A stretch of 46,995 nucleotides of DNA, from NCBI GenBank assembly GCA_001464575.1, contig LNFE01000112.1, positions 1 through 46,995 of the forward strand, read 5' to 3'. The notes below the pieces were generated by a model that saw nothing but the letters and a program-made list of their open reading frames with translations, did no database searches and was not told where the DNA came from. The DNA is from Acidobacteria bacterium Ga0077553. GTDB taxonomy: Bacteria > Acidobacteriota > Terriglobia > Bryobacterales > Bryobacteraceae. The position numbers were made by a program, and so were the translations under genes. This document shows positions 20,148 to 27,898 of the stretch, piece after piece (the stretch's first letter is position 1; each line of letters opens with the position of its first letter).

Positions 20148-20819
20148 TTATTTGGCTACGAGGGCAGACAGGAGGGAGCGGAAAACGACCAAGCCGTCGG
20201 TGGAACCCATGAGCGGGTCGGTGGCGCGTTCCGGATGCGGCATCATGCCCAGGACATTGCGGCCGGCGTTGCAGATACCGGCGATGTCGCGCAGGGAGCC
20301 GTTGGGATTCTGGACATACCGGAAGACCACACGGTCTTCGGCTTCGAGTTGGTCGAGGACGTGCGGCTCGGCGGTGTAGCAGCCTTCGCCGTGAGCGATG
20401 GGAATGGTGAGAATCTGCCCTTTTTCGGCGGCGTTGGTGAACGGGGTGTTCGTGGTTTCAACGCGGAGGCCGACCTGATGGCAGCGGAATTTCAAACTAT
20501 TATTCCGGATGAGCGCGCCGGGGAGAAGGCCGCTTTCGGTAAGAATTTGGAAGCCGTTGCAGAAGCCCATGACGAGGCCGCCCGCATCGGCAAACTTCTT
20601 GACGGCGCCGATGATGGGCGAGAATTTGGCGATGGCGCCGCAGCGCAGATAGTCCCCGTAGCTGAAGCCGCCGGGGAGAATAATCGCGTCGATATCGCTG
20701 GGAATCGTGGATTCCTGATGCCAGAGGAGCGCCGCCTGCGCGCCTACATTCTGCGTCACGGCGTAGTATGCATCGTGATCGCAATTGCTCCCAGGAAAGA
20801 CAACAACACCGGCTTTCAT
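20148..20819 (-). CDS. purQ: Phosphoribosylformylglycinamidine synthase subunit PurQ
   Basis: 223-residue class I glutamine amidotransferase that feeds ammonia to PurL. It starts [16 protein letters not shown]. The oxyanion region is [13 protein letters not shown]. The nucleophile Cys87 is in [11 protein letters not shown] and the His195/Glu197 pair in GMMPHPERA completes the triad. It is 3 bp upstream of purL. A purS gene is not found next to it: the 27 bp upstream of purQ lead straight into the VWFA-domain gene. Confidence 0.97.
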   Translation of the reverse strand: MKAGVVVFPGSNCDHDAYYAVTQNVGAQAALLWHQESTIPSDIDAIILPGGFSYGDYLRCGAIAKFSPIIGAVKKFADAGGLVMGFCNGFQILTESGLLPGALIRNNSLKFRCHQVGLRVETTNTPFTNAAEKGQILTIPIAHGEGCYTAEPHVLDQLEAEDRVVFRYVQNPNGSLRDIAGICNAGRNVLGMMPHPERATDPLMGSTDGLVVFRSLLSALVAK

Positions 20820-20846
20820 CGAAATTTTATTGTAGCAGGGCGGTGG

Positions 20847-22928
20847 CTAGCGGATGGTAAAGTCGATGGTCCGGACGGCGAACTGGCGTTGTTTGGGTGC
20901 CGTGGGGTCCTGGACGGCGAATTCGAGGATGTACTCGCCGGCGGGCGCCTTTGCGGCGAGGGTCATGGCGGCTTCGACGGCGCGGGTGCCGGTCTCCGGA
21001 TCGGGTTTGGCGGCGATGGGTTCCTTTTTGCCCCGGTGGATGAGCTTGCCGTCGCGGTAGAGGCTGACTTGCAGAATGGGTTCAGGGCCGGAGTTATAGA
21101 GGTAGGCGCCGTAGGAGAAGCGTTCCCCGCCGCGCAACTGCCGGGTTCCGGGCGAGCTTTGGTTGGATTTGCCTTGCGTGAAGTCGTCGCCGTAGAGAGC
21201 GAGATCGGACAGGATCAGCCGCTTCGACTTGATGTTTGGGACATCGACGAACTGGCTGGCGGAGCCGGCCTTCTGCGTAGCCGGATCCAGAATGGCGGTG
21301 CGGAGTTGGTAAGCACCCGGTTTGGCGATGGGCAGTTCGAGAGTCTGGGTAACCCCGTCGGCCAGGAACTTTTCAAAGACCGACTTGCGCGCCCGCAAAC
21401 GTTGGGCTTGGCTGACCTTTTCGACGATCGTTCCGTTGTCGCCGAACAGGAAGGCGGCGATGACGATGTTCGCTTCCATCCACGGAGACTGATTTTCATC
21501 CGCGACGTCCGGAGGAACCTCTTTGAAGGTGAACGGCCGAACGTCGGCATGAATCAGCGTCCGCAGGAACGGCCCGGTACCTTTGCCTTCGAGAAACATC
21601 GGAGTGAGCCGGATGGGTACCGCGGCGGAGCGAAACGGCGACATCATGGCGGCGATGAGCGGGTCCGAGGGTTTGGGCATCCGCTCTTCGTCGGTGGCGC
21701 CGACGAATCCATGGCGGTAACGGACCTTCAGCCCGGGTCGCTTCACCTTTACCTGGAGCCGGTGATATTTTGCGCCGGTCTTGGTCTTCTCGAAGCTATC
21801 GTCGTCGGGATTGAAGCTGACGAGATAGTAGCCTTCCTGATCCTGGACAGCGTCGTTGAGCGCGGAGGCCAAGTCGTTGCGGTTCTGATAGAAGACGCCA
21901 CCAGTCTCTTCGGCGAGAAGGGCGAGGCCGTCCTTTGAGAGATCGTAGAACATCTGCCGTTCCTGCATCTGGCCGACCATGCGTCGCGTGCTGACGGAAG
22001 GTCTGTCGACGGCCGTGAAGGCGGTGGTGACGACGCCACGAGGGTCGATAGTGTAGAAGACGACGGCGGCGCGGTTGGCATAGTCGGCGAGGTCGCGGAT
22101 GGCGGCCATCGTCCGCTCCCGGCGACCGCCTTGGGCGTCGGGACTCATGAGCATGGCGGGAGTCATGTTCGGGTTGGTGAGGGAGGCGGGGGGATCGTAG
22201 AGTTGCAGATTTTCCGAGAAGTAGACTAGGGACTTACGGCCGGGAAGCTCGGCCAGGCCCTGAACGATGAACTTGGCGGAGCCGAGGCTTCCGGCGGAGA
22301 GGATGTCTTGGCGAAGGCGATTCTGCGCCTCTTCCTGCAAGCGCATTTGCAGGGCCATTTGAGCGATGGCGGGATCGGCGGAGTCTTCATTGGAGCTGGA
22401 GGCGATCGCGCCCAGTCCATCCACGGCGCTGAAGGTGCGGAGGGTGATCCGGTCGATGTTGGCCAGGAGGAGCCGTTTATCGGTGGTGAACTGTTGGAGT
22501 ATGCCGAGACCCGCGGAGGTCTTGTAGATCGCGACAAGGTCGCCGGGTTGGATATTGGCTTCTACGAAGGCTCGAACGGCCTGCCGAGTGTAGTGGAGGC
22601 TTTGGAGGCTCAGGCTGAGGTCGTCGACGAGAATCGCGATGGTCCGGCGGACGTCCTGGGGCTTTAACGGGACGGGAGGTGCTCCCGCGGGTGTTGGTGA
22701 TGCCGCCGCGACGGGTGGGCGGCCGGGAACCCAGAGGGCACTGGTGATGGGTTGGCGTTTGCCGTTCTGGAGGATTTCAAAGTCAGCGGGGGTGAGTCCG
22801 GCGACGTGTTCGCCCTGCTTGCCGGTGACGGTGACATCGATTTGGATGAGGTTGACGTTGACGCGAATGGTGGAAGGATCCTGGGCGTAGAGGCCCAGGG
22901 TGAGCAGCAGCGGAGCCAAGCGGCGCAT
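20847..22928 (-). CDS. VWFA-related acidobacterial-domain secreted protein
   Basis: 693 residues with a cleavable signal (RRLAPLLLTLGLYAQ). The early block VNVNLIQIDVTVTGKQG, then GLTPADFEILQNGKRQPI, is diagnostic of the VWFA-related acidobacterial domain family. The VWA-like fold follows (about 85-330) with a MIDAS-type DDLSLS and, later, VVFYTIDPRGV. The C-terminal half is beta-rich, with YYLVSFNPDD and a long carbohydrate- or adhesion-type tail with no named domain. Probably exported to the periplasm or surface; partners and ligand are unknown. It is embedded between hemG and purQ in the same direction with gaps of 5 and 27 bp, an odd neighbour for housekeeping genes but common in this phylum. 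Confidence 0.92.
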   Translation of the reverse strand: MRRLAPLLLTLGLYAQDPSTIRVNVNLIQIDVTVTGKQGEHVAGLTPADFEILQNGKRQPITSALWVPGRPPVAAASPTPAGAPPVPLKPQDVRRTIAILVDDLSLSLQSLHYTRQAVRAFVEANIQPGDLVAIYKTSAGLGILQQFTTDKRLLLANIDRITLRTFSAVDGLGAIASSSNEDSADPAIAQMALQMRLQEEAQNRLRQDILSAGSLGSAKFIVQGLAELPGRKSLVYFSENLQLYDPPASLTNPNMTPAMLMSPDAQGGRRERTMAAIRDLADYANRAAVVFYTIDPRGVVTTAFTAVDRPSVSTRRMVGQMQERQMFYDLSKDGLALLAEETGGVFYQNRNDLASALNDAVQDQEGYYLVSFNPDDDSFEKTKTGAKYHRLQVKVKRPGLKVRYRHGFVGATDEERMPKPSDPLIAAMMSPFRSAAVPIRLTPMFLEGKGTGPFLRTLIHADVRPFTFKEVPPDVADENQSPWMEANIVIAAFLFGDNGTIVEKVSQAQRLRARKSVFEKFLADGVTQTLELPIAKPGAYQLRTAILDPATQKAGSASQFVDVPNIKSKRLILSDLALYGDDFTQGKSNQSSPGTRQLRGGERFSYGAYLYNSGPEPILQVSLYRDGKLIHRGKKEPIAAKPDPETGTRAVEAAMTLAAKAPAGEYILEFAVQDPTAPKQRQFAVRTIDFTIR

Positions 22929-22933
22929 GTCCG

Positions 22934-24304
22934 CTAGTTTAGCTGTTTGACGGCGGCCTGGCCGGTGCGGATGCAGTCAGGGATGCCGATGCCTTCGAGG
23001 AAATTACCGGCGAGGGCGAAGCCGGGATGCTTGGCGGCGAGGGCTCGGATTTGCTTGACGCGGTCCTGGTGGCCGAGCGTGTATTGGGCCATGGCGTTGC
23101 GCCAACGCTGCACCGTGTGGAACGCGGGGGGCGCCGTGACGCCCATCAGGTCCTTGAGCTCTTCGCGGATGGCGGCGATGAGGACTTCGTCGGACTCGTC
23201 GATATGCGCGCCGCCGAGGAAGCAGCGGAGGACGGCTTTATCCGCAGGCACCCGATGGTTGAACTTGGTGCCAACCCAGGTGCAGGCGACGAGTTTGCGG
23301 CGCTCCACCTTCGGGATGAGAAAACCGAAGCCGTTGAGAGGATGGCCGAGCGTTTGGCGGTCGTAGCCGAGCGCGATGGTCATTGAGCTGTTGTAAGGGA
23401 TGGCGCCGAGGACGGCGGCGAGCTCGGTATCGAGGCTGGCGACGATTTGCGATGCGGGGCCAGCGGGGGCGGCGAGGATAACCTTGGCGACGTCGAGAGC
23501 GGAGCCGTCGGACAGAGCGACCTGCCAGCCGGTGGCGGTTTTGGCGAGGGACTGGACGGCGGCGGTGCGGCGTTCGACCTTGCCTTCGAGCTTCTGGGTC
23601 ATGGCTTCGATGAGCTGGCCCAAACCGCCCTTCAACGTCTTGAAGAGAGAGCCGGCGGGGCCGCCTTTGCGCTGGGCGCGCATGGCGAGGGTGCCTTTGG
23701 TGAGGGAGCCGTACTTCTTTTCGAGCTCGATGAACTGGCCGAGGACGGCGTTGGCGCTGAGGGTTTCCGGGTCGCCGCCGTAGACGCCGGACAGGAGCGG
23801 CTCGGCGAGATAGTCGACGGCTTCCTGGCCGTAGTGGTCGCGGACGAGTTGGGCGACGGAGCGCTCCGGGGCATTGGGCGGGCTCGACGAAAAGTACTCG
23901 AGGCCCATCTTAATTTTGGTGCCCCAGCCGAGCAGCGGGCTGAGCGCCATGGGCATCAGCTTGGTGGGGATCATCATCATGAGCCCGTCGGGCATGGGAA
24001 TGAGCCGGCCGCCTTTCAAGATATAGGTGACGCGGAGGTGGTCGTTCGAGCCGATGACTTCGCTTTCGAGGCCCATCTCGCGGATGAGTTCGAGGGCGGC
24101 CGGTTTGGCGGCGAGGAAGCTATCGGGGCCGGCCTCGATGACGCAATCGTGGACGACGTTTGTGCGGATGACCCCGCCGAGGGCGGGGTCCTTTTCAATC
24201 AGCACGGCGGGTTGACCGGCTTTGGCCAGTTCCCAGGCGGCGGCGAGTCCGGAGATGCCGCCGCCGATGATGGCAGTCCGGTTAGGGCCGGAAGTCGCGG
24301 ACAA
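22934..24304 (-). CDS. hemG: Protoporphyrinogen (or coproporphyrinogen) oxidase
   Basis: 456-residue FAD-dependent HemY/HemG-type oxidase that aromatises protoporphyrinogen IX or coproporphyrinogen III late in haem synthesis. The N-terminal dinucleotide site is AIIGGGISGLAAAWELAKAG. GGVIRTNVVHDCVIEAGPDS and the EPLLSGVYGGDP block are typical. The C-terminal FAD contact is ALAGNFLEGIGIPDC. Which porphyrinogen it uses cannot be decided here. No ATG is available near the N-terminus, so a TTG at 24304 giving SATSGPNRTAIIGGG is the likely start, overlapping hemE by 23 bp. In literature this soluble enzyme is called hemG or hemY. Confidence 0.93.
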   Translation of the reverse strand: MSATSGPNRTAIIGGGISGLAAAWELAKAGQPAVLIEKDPALGGVIRTNVVHDCVIEAGPDSFLAAKPAALELIREMGLESEVIGSNDHLRVTYILKGGRLIPMPDGLMMMIPTKLMPMALSPLLGWGTKIKMGLEYFSSSPPNAPERSVAQLVRDHYGQEAVDYLAEPLLSGVYGGDPETLSANAVLGQFIELEKKYGSLTKGTLAMRAQRKGGPAGSLFKTLKGGLGQLIEAMTQKLEGKVERRTAAVQSLAKTATGWQVALSDGSALDVAKVILAAPAGPASQIVASLDTELAAVLGAIPYNSSMTIALGYDRQTLGHPLNGFGFLIPKVERRKLVACTWVGTKFNHRVPADKAVLRCFLGGAHIDESDEVLIAAIREELKDLMGVTAPPAFHTVQRWRNAMAQYTLGHQDRVKQIRALAAKHPGFALAGNFLEGIGIPDCIRTGQAAVKQLN

Positions 24305-25304
24305 TCTGCACCACCGCTTTGACGTTCTCGACCGGGGTTTCGGGCAGGATGCCGTGGCCGAGGTTGAAGATGTGGCCGGGGCGGGTGCCGGTGCGTTTGA
24401 GGAGCTCGTGGACCTTGGCTTTGAGCTCGGGCAGCGGGGCGAACAGCGCGGCGGGGTCGAGGTTGCCCTGGACGGCGCTGCGATAGGAGATGTCCATCCA
24501 GGCTTGGTCGATATTCACTCGCCAGTCGACGCCCATGACGTCGCCGCCGGCGGCATGGAGTTCCTTGAAGAACCCGCTGGCGCCGGTGCCGAAGTGGATG
24601 ACGGGTACGCCGGTGGACCGGATGCGCTCGATGAGGGCGCGGGAGTACGGGGCGACGTAGCGGACGTAGTCATCGGGCGAGAGGGCGCCGACCCAGGAAT
24701 CGAAAACCTGGATGGCGCGGGCGCCGTTGGCAACCTGCATGATGGCGAACGGGCCGAGGACGTCGACGATTTTGCCCATGAGGCGGCGCCACAGGGTTTC
24801 GTCCGAGTACATCAGGCGCTTGGTGTGGAGAAAGCTCTTCGACGGGCCGCCTTCGATCATGTAGCTGGCAAGCGTGAAGGGCGCGCCGACGAAACCGATG
24901 ATGGGGATCTTGTTGGCGAGGGCCTTGTGAACCATCTGAATGGACTCACCGACATAGCCAAGGTCGTCGACATTCGAGATCGACAGGGAGTCGACGTCGG
25001 CGGAGTCGCGAACGGGATTGTCGATATGCGGGCCTTCGCCGGCGCGGTAATCGAGCTTCAGTCCCATTGGTTCAACGGGAAGCAGGAGGTCCGCGAAGAT
25101 GATGGCGGCGTCGACGTCGAGCACTTCGATGGGCTGGAGCGTGACGGCGGCGGCGAGATCGGGCCGCTTACACATCTCGAGAATCGTGTGCTTGGACCGG
25201 ATATCCCGGTACTGCTTCATGTAACGACCAGCCTGCCGCATGAACCACACGGGACGAACGTCCGTGGGCCGGCGGCGGCATGCATCGAGGAAACGGCTGC
25301 TCAT
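24282..25304 (-). CDS. hemE: Uroporphyrinogen decarboxylase
   Basis: 340 residues from MSSRFLDACRRRPTD. It decarboxylates uroporphyrinogen III to coproporphyrinogen III in the cytoplasm. The substrate-pocket signature VWFMRQAGRYMKQYR is present near residue 20-35, then IIFADLLLP and the GFVGAPFTLASYMIEG segment, and the C-terminal FNLGHGILPETPVENV. The ATG at 25304 overlaps the apbE stop as ATGA; an in-frame ATG at 25319 would add five residues inside apbE and is less likely. It directly precedes the porphyrinogen oxidase, so two haem-pathway steps are coupled. Confidence 0.96.
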   Translation of the reverse strand: MSSRFLDACRRRPTDVRPVWFMRQAGRYMKQYRDIRSKHTILEMCKRPDLAAAVTLQPIEVLDVDAAIIFADLLLPVEPMGLKLDYRAGEGPHIDNPVRDSADVDSLSISNVDDLGYVGESIQMVHKALANKIPIIGFVGAPFTLASYMIEGGPSKSFLHTKRLMYSDETLWRRLMGKIVDVLGPFAIMQVANGARAIQVFDSWVGALSPDDYVRYVAPYSRALIERIRSTGVPVIHFGTGASGFFKELHAAGGDVMGVDWRVNIDQAWMDISYRSAVQGNLDPAALFAPLPELKAKVHELLKRTGTRPGHIFNLGHGILPETPVENVKAVVQIVRDFRP

Positions 25305-26326
25305 TGGAGCCACGCGCATTTGGCCTCCCCCGGGGATTCCGAGCGCCCTTCACAGAGATAGGCGCGGAACCCCTTTGGAATGTTTTGGGCCGCCCAAGAG
25401 CGGCCATTGATATAGACCGGTTTCGTCCAAGCCTCGCTGTCAATACCGCGAGGGGCGATTACCGAAACGGAGAACATACCCTGGGCCGGATAGCCGGTCC
25501 GCGGGTCCATAATGTGCGAATAGGTCTTTCTTCGCACCGTAAAGAACTTTTCGTAGCTGCCGGAAGTGGCCATCGACTGATCTTTGAGGCGAAGGTCGTG
25601 GATGGTTTTCCGGCTATCGCGGGGGTCGCGAATTTTGACTTCCCAGCCGGACTCGCCGGGGGGATTACCGATGGCGAGCATGGAGGAGCCGCCGGCGTTG
25701 ATGAGGGCGGATTTGACGCCGCCGCGGCGGAGGATTTCGGCCATGCGATCGACGGCATAGCCTTTGCCGATCCCGCCGGGATCGATCTCCAAGCCATTTT
25801 TGGCAAAGCGGACTGTGCGCGTCGTCGGGTTCAAGAGCAAGTTCTGATATCCAATACGCGCTAGAGCGGTCCGGATTTCGGCCCGGTGCGGCATCCGGCC
25901 GCTTCCTTTATAGAAGCCCCAGATTTTCATGAGAGGACCGACCGTAATATCGAAAGTTCCCTGACTTTTTTGACTGTAGGCGTAGCAGGCGGCGAGCAGA
26001 TCGAACAACTCCTGGCTGACGGTGAACTCGCGTTGTCCGGCGAAGCGATTGACTTGGCTCCACTCACTCTCGGGTCGGTAATTTGAGAGCAGATGGTCCA
26101 GGCGCCGGGCTTCCTCCAGGGCTAGCTCCACGGTGGCGGCGAGAGACTCGCGATCCGGCCCGTAGGCAGCAACAGAGAACGTTGAGCCCATCGCATCCAC
26201 GCTGGATTCGTAGCGAACGGGTTCCGCCGCGGCCACCAGCGCTGGAGCTAACACTAAAGGTATCACAGCGTGCCAGACGCGTCTGGAAATTTTAACGGAG
26301 ATGGCGGGACTCAGCCTAACTAACAC
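25301..26326 (-). CDS. apbE: FAD:protein FMN transferase
   Basis: 341 residues. ApbE attaches FMN covalently through a phosphoester to Thr/Ser of target flavoproteins outside the cytoplasmic membrane. A hydrophobic leader (IPLVLAPALVAAAEP) suggests export or lipid-independent anchoring; no lipobox is visible. Signatures are DAMGSTFSVAAYG, the IDPGGIGKGYAVDRM loop, the ATSGSYEKFF block and SHIMDPRTGYPA, which bind FAD and Mg. The likely start is the GTG at 26326; no in-frame ATG precedes the leader. It is the first gene of the nine-gene minus-strand run. No obvious flavoprotein target is in the window. Confidence 0.94.
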   Translation of the reverse strand: MLVRLSPAISVKISRRVWHAVIPLVLAPALVAAAEPVRYESSVDAMGSTFSVAAYGPDRESLAATVELALEEARRLDHLLSNYRPESEWSQVNRFAGQREFTVSQELFDLLAACYAYSQKSQGTFDITVGPLMKIWGFYKGSGRMPHRAEIRTALARIGYQNLLLNPTTRTVRFAKNGLEIDPGGIGKGYAVDRMAEILRRGGVKSALINAGGSSMLAIGNPPGESGWEVKIRDPRDSRKTIHDLRLKDQSMATSGSYEKFFTVRRKTYSHIMDPRTGYPAQGMFSVSVIAPRGIDSEAWTKPVYINGRSWAAQNIPKGFRAYLCEGRSESPGEAKCAWLQ

Positions 26327-26982
26327 AATGGAAGGGACTTGCCTGATTCCACACTATCAAGAGGGCATACGGTTTGTCAGCAAATTTTGGTACTGGCGGC
26401 GGTCAATGTTTTCGCGGAACCGAAGGAGCCGGCTCCGGGTGCCTTGGGATCTTTTGGGGTTCTGGAAAACTCGATGGGGAACGGAATTTGGATGAACCCA
26501 ACGCGGAAGTGATTCCGTTGCAACAACTTCCTGGGTTCATTCGTTATTTTTGCCTGGAGGCCCGGCGGGGTTCGATGCCCCGCCGGTCCGCTGCCGGTTG
26601 GTTTTCCGGGAAAGCTGCGGGTGCTTGCCGTGAGTTTGGAATCGAGTATCGCCTGTTTTCTGCATAGGTCCTCCTGGATGTCTTCAGGTTGGCAGGCGGT
26701 CAAGGCAAATTCAGGCAGGGGGATCGCGAGAGGCCCGTCCTTATTGGGAGGGAAAATTTTGATGGCGCTTGAACCAACACTTCCGCGGCGCAACAATACG
26801 GAAGGGATGCAATAGCAGTGTCCGAGCGTCCTTCCTCGCGAAGACACTCAGAAGCGTTGCGCCACCAGATGTTTCCGAGCAAAGGCCTGCGTACTGAATC
26901 TGGTCCATGGGGGGTTCGTTCGCTTGCCCCCGACCGTGCAAATTCGTTGACCGACGCGTCAAGATCGCGCCATACTCGGTCC
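26327..26982. other. Intergenic stretch with no supported gene
   Basis: About 655 bp between apbE (minus) and the methyltransferase (plus). It is visibly less GC-biased than its surroundings. Several open frames of 60-156 codons occur on both strands; none has a recognisable family, a convincing ribosome site, or the codon habits of neighbours. It must contain the divergent promoters for both flanking genes. A perfect 9-bp inverted repeat lies at 26562-26586. The stretch may hold decayed coding sequence, but I cannot show that. Confidence 0.5.
26562..26586. repeat. Perfect 9-bp inverted repeat with 7-base loop
   Basis: CCGGCGGGG and CCCCGCCGG flank the loop TTCGATG. The inner part resembles a tRNA T-arm, but no matching acceptor, D or anticodon arm is found within 100 bp on either strand. 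There is no T-run after it on the plus strand. On the minus strand a short A-rich stretch follows rather than a T-run. It could be a structured regulatory or mobile-element remnant; nothing in the sequence decides this. Confidence 0.55.
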
Positions 26983-27720
26983 ATGGAAAACTTCTTCCTC
27001 ACTCAGTGGTACGACTGGCGTGTACTGGAACCTTCGCCGAAACTGGTCCTAATCAATAAAATATTGGGAAAACTCGGCTTGTACAGCCGTCTCCAGTACC
27101 CGCGGTCGACTGGGTTGATGACGAATATAGAACAACGGTTAAACCTTTATCACCTAGTGAGCCAAGTTCTTGCCTACAATGTTCCCGGAGCCCTGGTGGA
27201 GCTCGGCTGCCACAATGGACAGTCGAGTACGGTGATCCAGAAGATCATTCAACATTTCGACCCTTCCCGGGAGTTCCACGTCTACGACAGCTTTGAGGGA
27301 CTGCCCGCCCTTCACGAAAAAGACGCTGGGACCACGAACTTCGACGTCGGCCAGTTGAAAACCACCCGGGACGCGCTTCTCGCCAACTTCAAAAAAGTCG
27401 GCCTTCCTCCCCCCACTATCCATGAGGGATGGTTTGACAAAACGCTGCCCACCCAGCTTCCACCCTCTATCAGCTTTGCCTATCTGGATGGCGACTTCTA
27501 CGAATCGATCCTGATTAGTCTTCAGTACACTTACCCCCGGCTCTCCAAAGGCGCCATCTGTCTCATTGACGATTATGCCGATCCAGCCGTTTACCCCGCA
27601 GGGTGGAACTTACTCCCCGGGGTCAAGCGGGCTTGTGATGAATTTCTTGCCGATAAACCAGAGAAAGTATCTTACATCTACTCTGCCGATATGTCCCACG
27701 GCTTCTTCCGGAAGCTTTAG
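26983..27720 (+). CDS. TylF/macrocin-O-methyltransferase-like protein
   Basis: 245 residues from MENFFLTQWYDWRV. It looks like a class I SAM-dependent O-methyltransferase of the TylF family, which acts on sugars in glycolipids, glycans and macrolides. The SAM loop is VELGCHNGQSSTVIQ. FHVYDSFEGLP is a typical second strand. The metal-site region is FAYLDGDFYESI, then GAICLIDDYADP. There is no signal peptide. A longer in-frame start at 26818 adds 55 residues of low-complexity, Ser/Arg-rich sequence and is rejected. Codon use is less GC3-biased than neighbouring genes and it stands alone between divergent and unrelated genes, which suggests horizontal acquisition. No ribosome site is obvious. 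Confidence 0.85.
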   Translation: MENFFLTQWYDWRVLEPSPKLVLINKILGKLGLYSRLQYPRSTGLMTNIEQRLNLYHLVSQVLAYNVPGALVELGCHNGQSSTVIQKIIQHFDPSREFHVYDSFEGLPALHEKDAGTTNFDVGQLKTTRDALLANFKKVGLPPPTIHEGWFDKTLPTQLPPSISFAYLDGDFYESILISLQYTYPRLSKGAICLIDDYADPAVYPAGWNLLPGVKRACDEFLADKPEKVSYIYSADMSHGFFRKL

Positions 27721-27898
27721 ACGCTGTCGCTCTGGGCCAACGCCGTGGCCTAGACTCCGGTGATATGGTTTCGGGCTGGGGTATGACGCTCGCACGCAGT
27801 GCCGAATCGAACCGCTCCCTGAGCGAACCCTCGGCTCGACACTAAGCTGTCAAGCTGCTGTCATCGTCCGGTCATGTTTCCCTCGCTACGGTAGGGGA

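Noticed and set aside
26555..26600. tRNA T-arm-like hairpin
   Set aside because: Only the T-arm is matched; no D arm, anticodon arm or acceptor partner occurs at the right distance on either strand.
26377..26847. Minus-strand open frame of 156 codons in the low-GC spacer
   Set aside because: No family likeness, no ribosome site and no codon pattern like neighbours; overlapping frames of similar length exist on the other strand.
26818..26982. N-terminal 55-residue extension of the methyltransferase
   Set aside because: Ser/Arg-rich text unlike the family; the domain begins naturally at MENFFLTQW.
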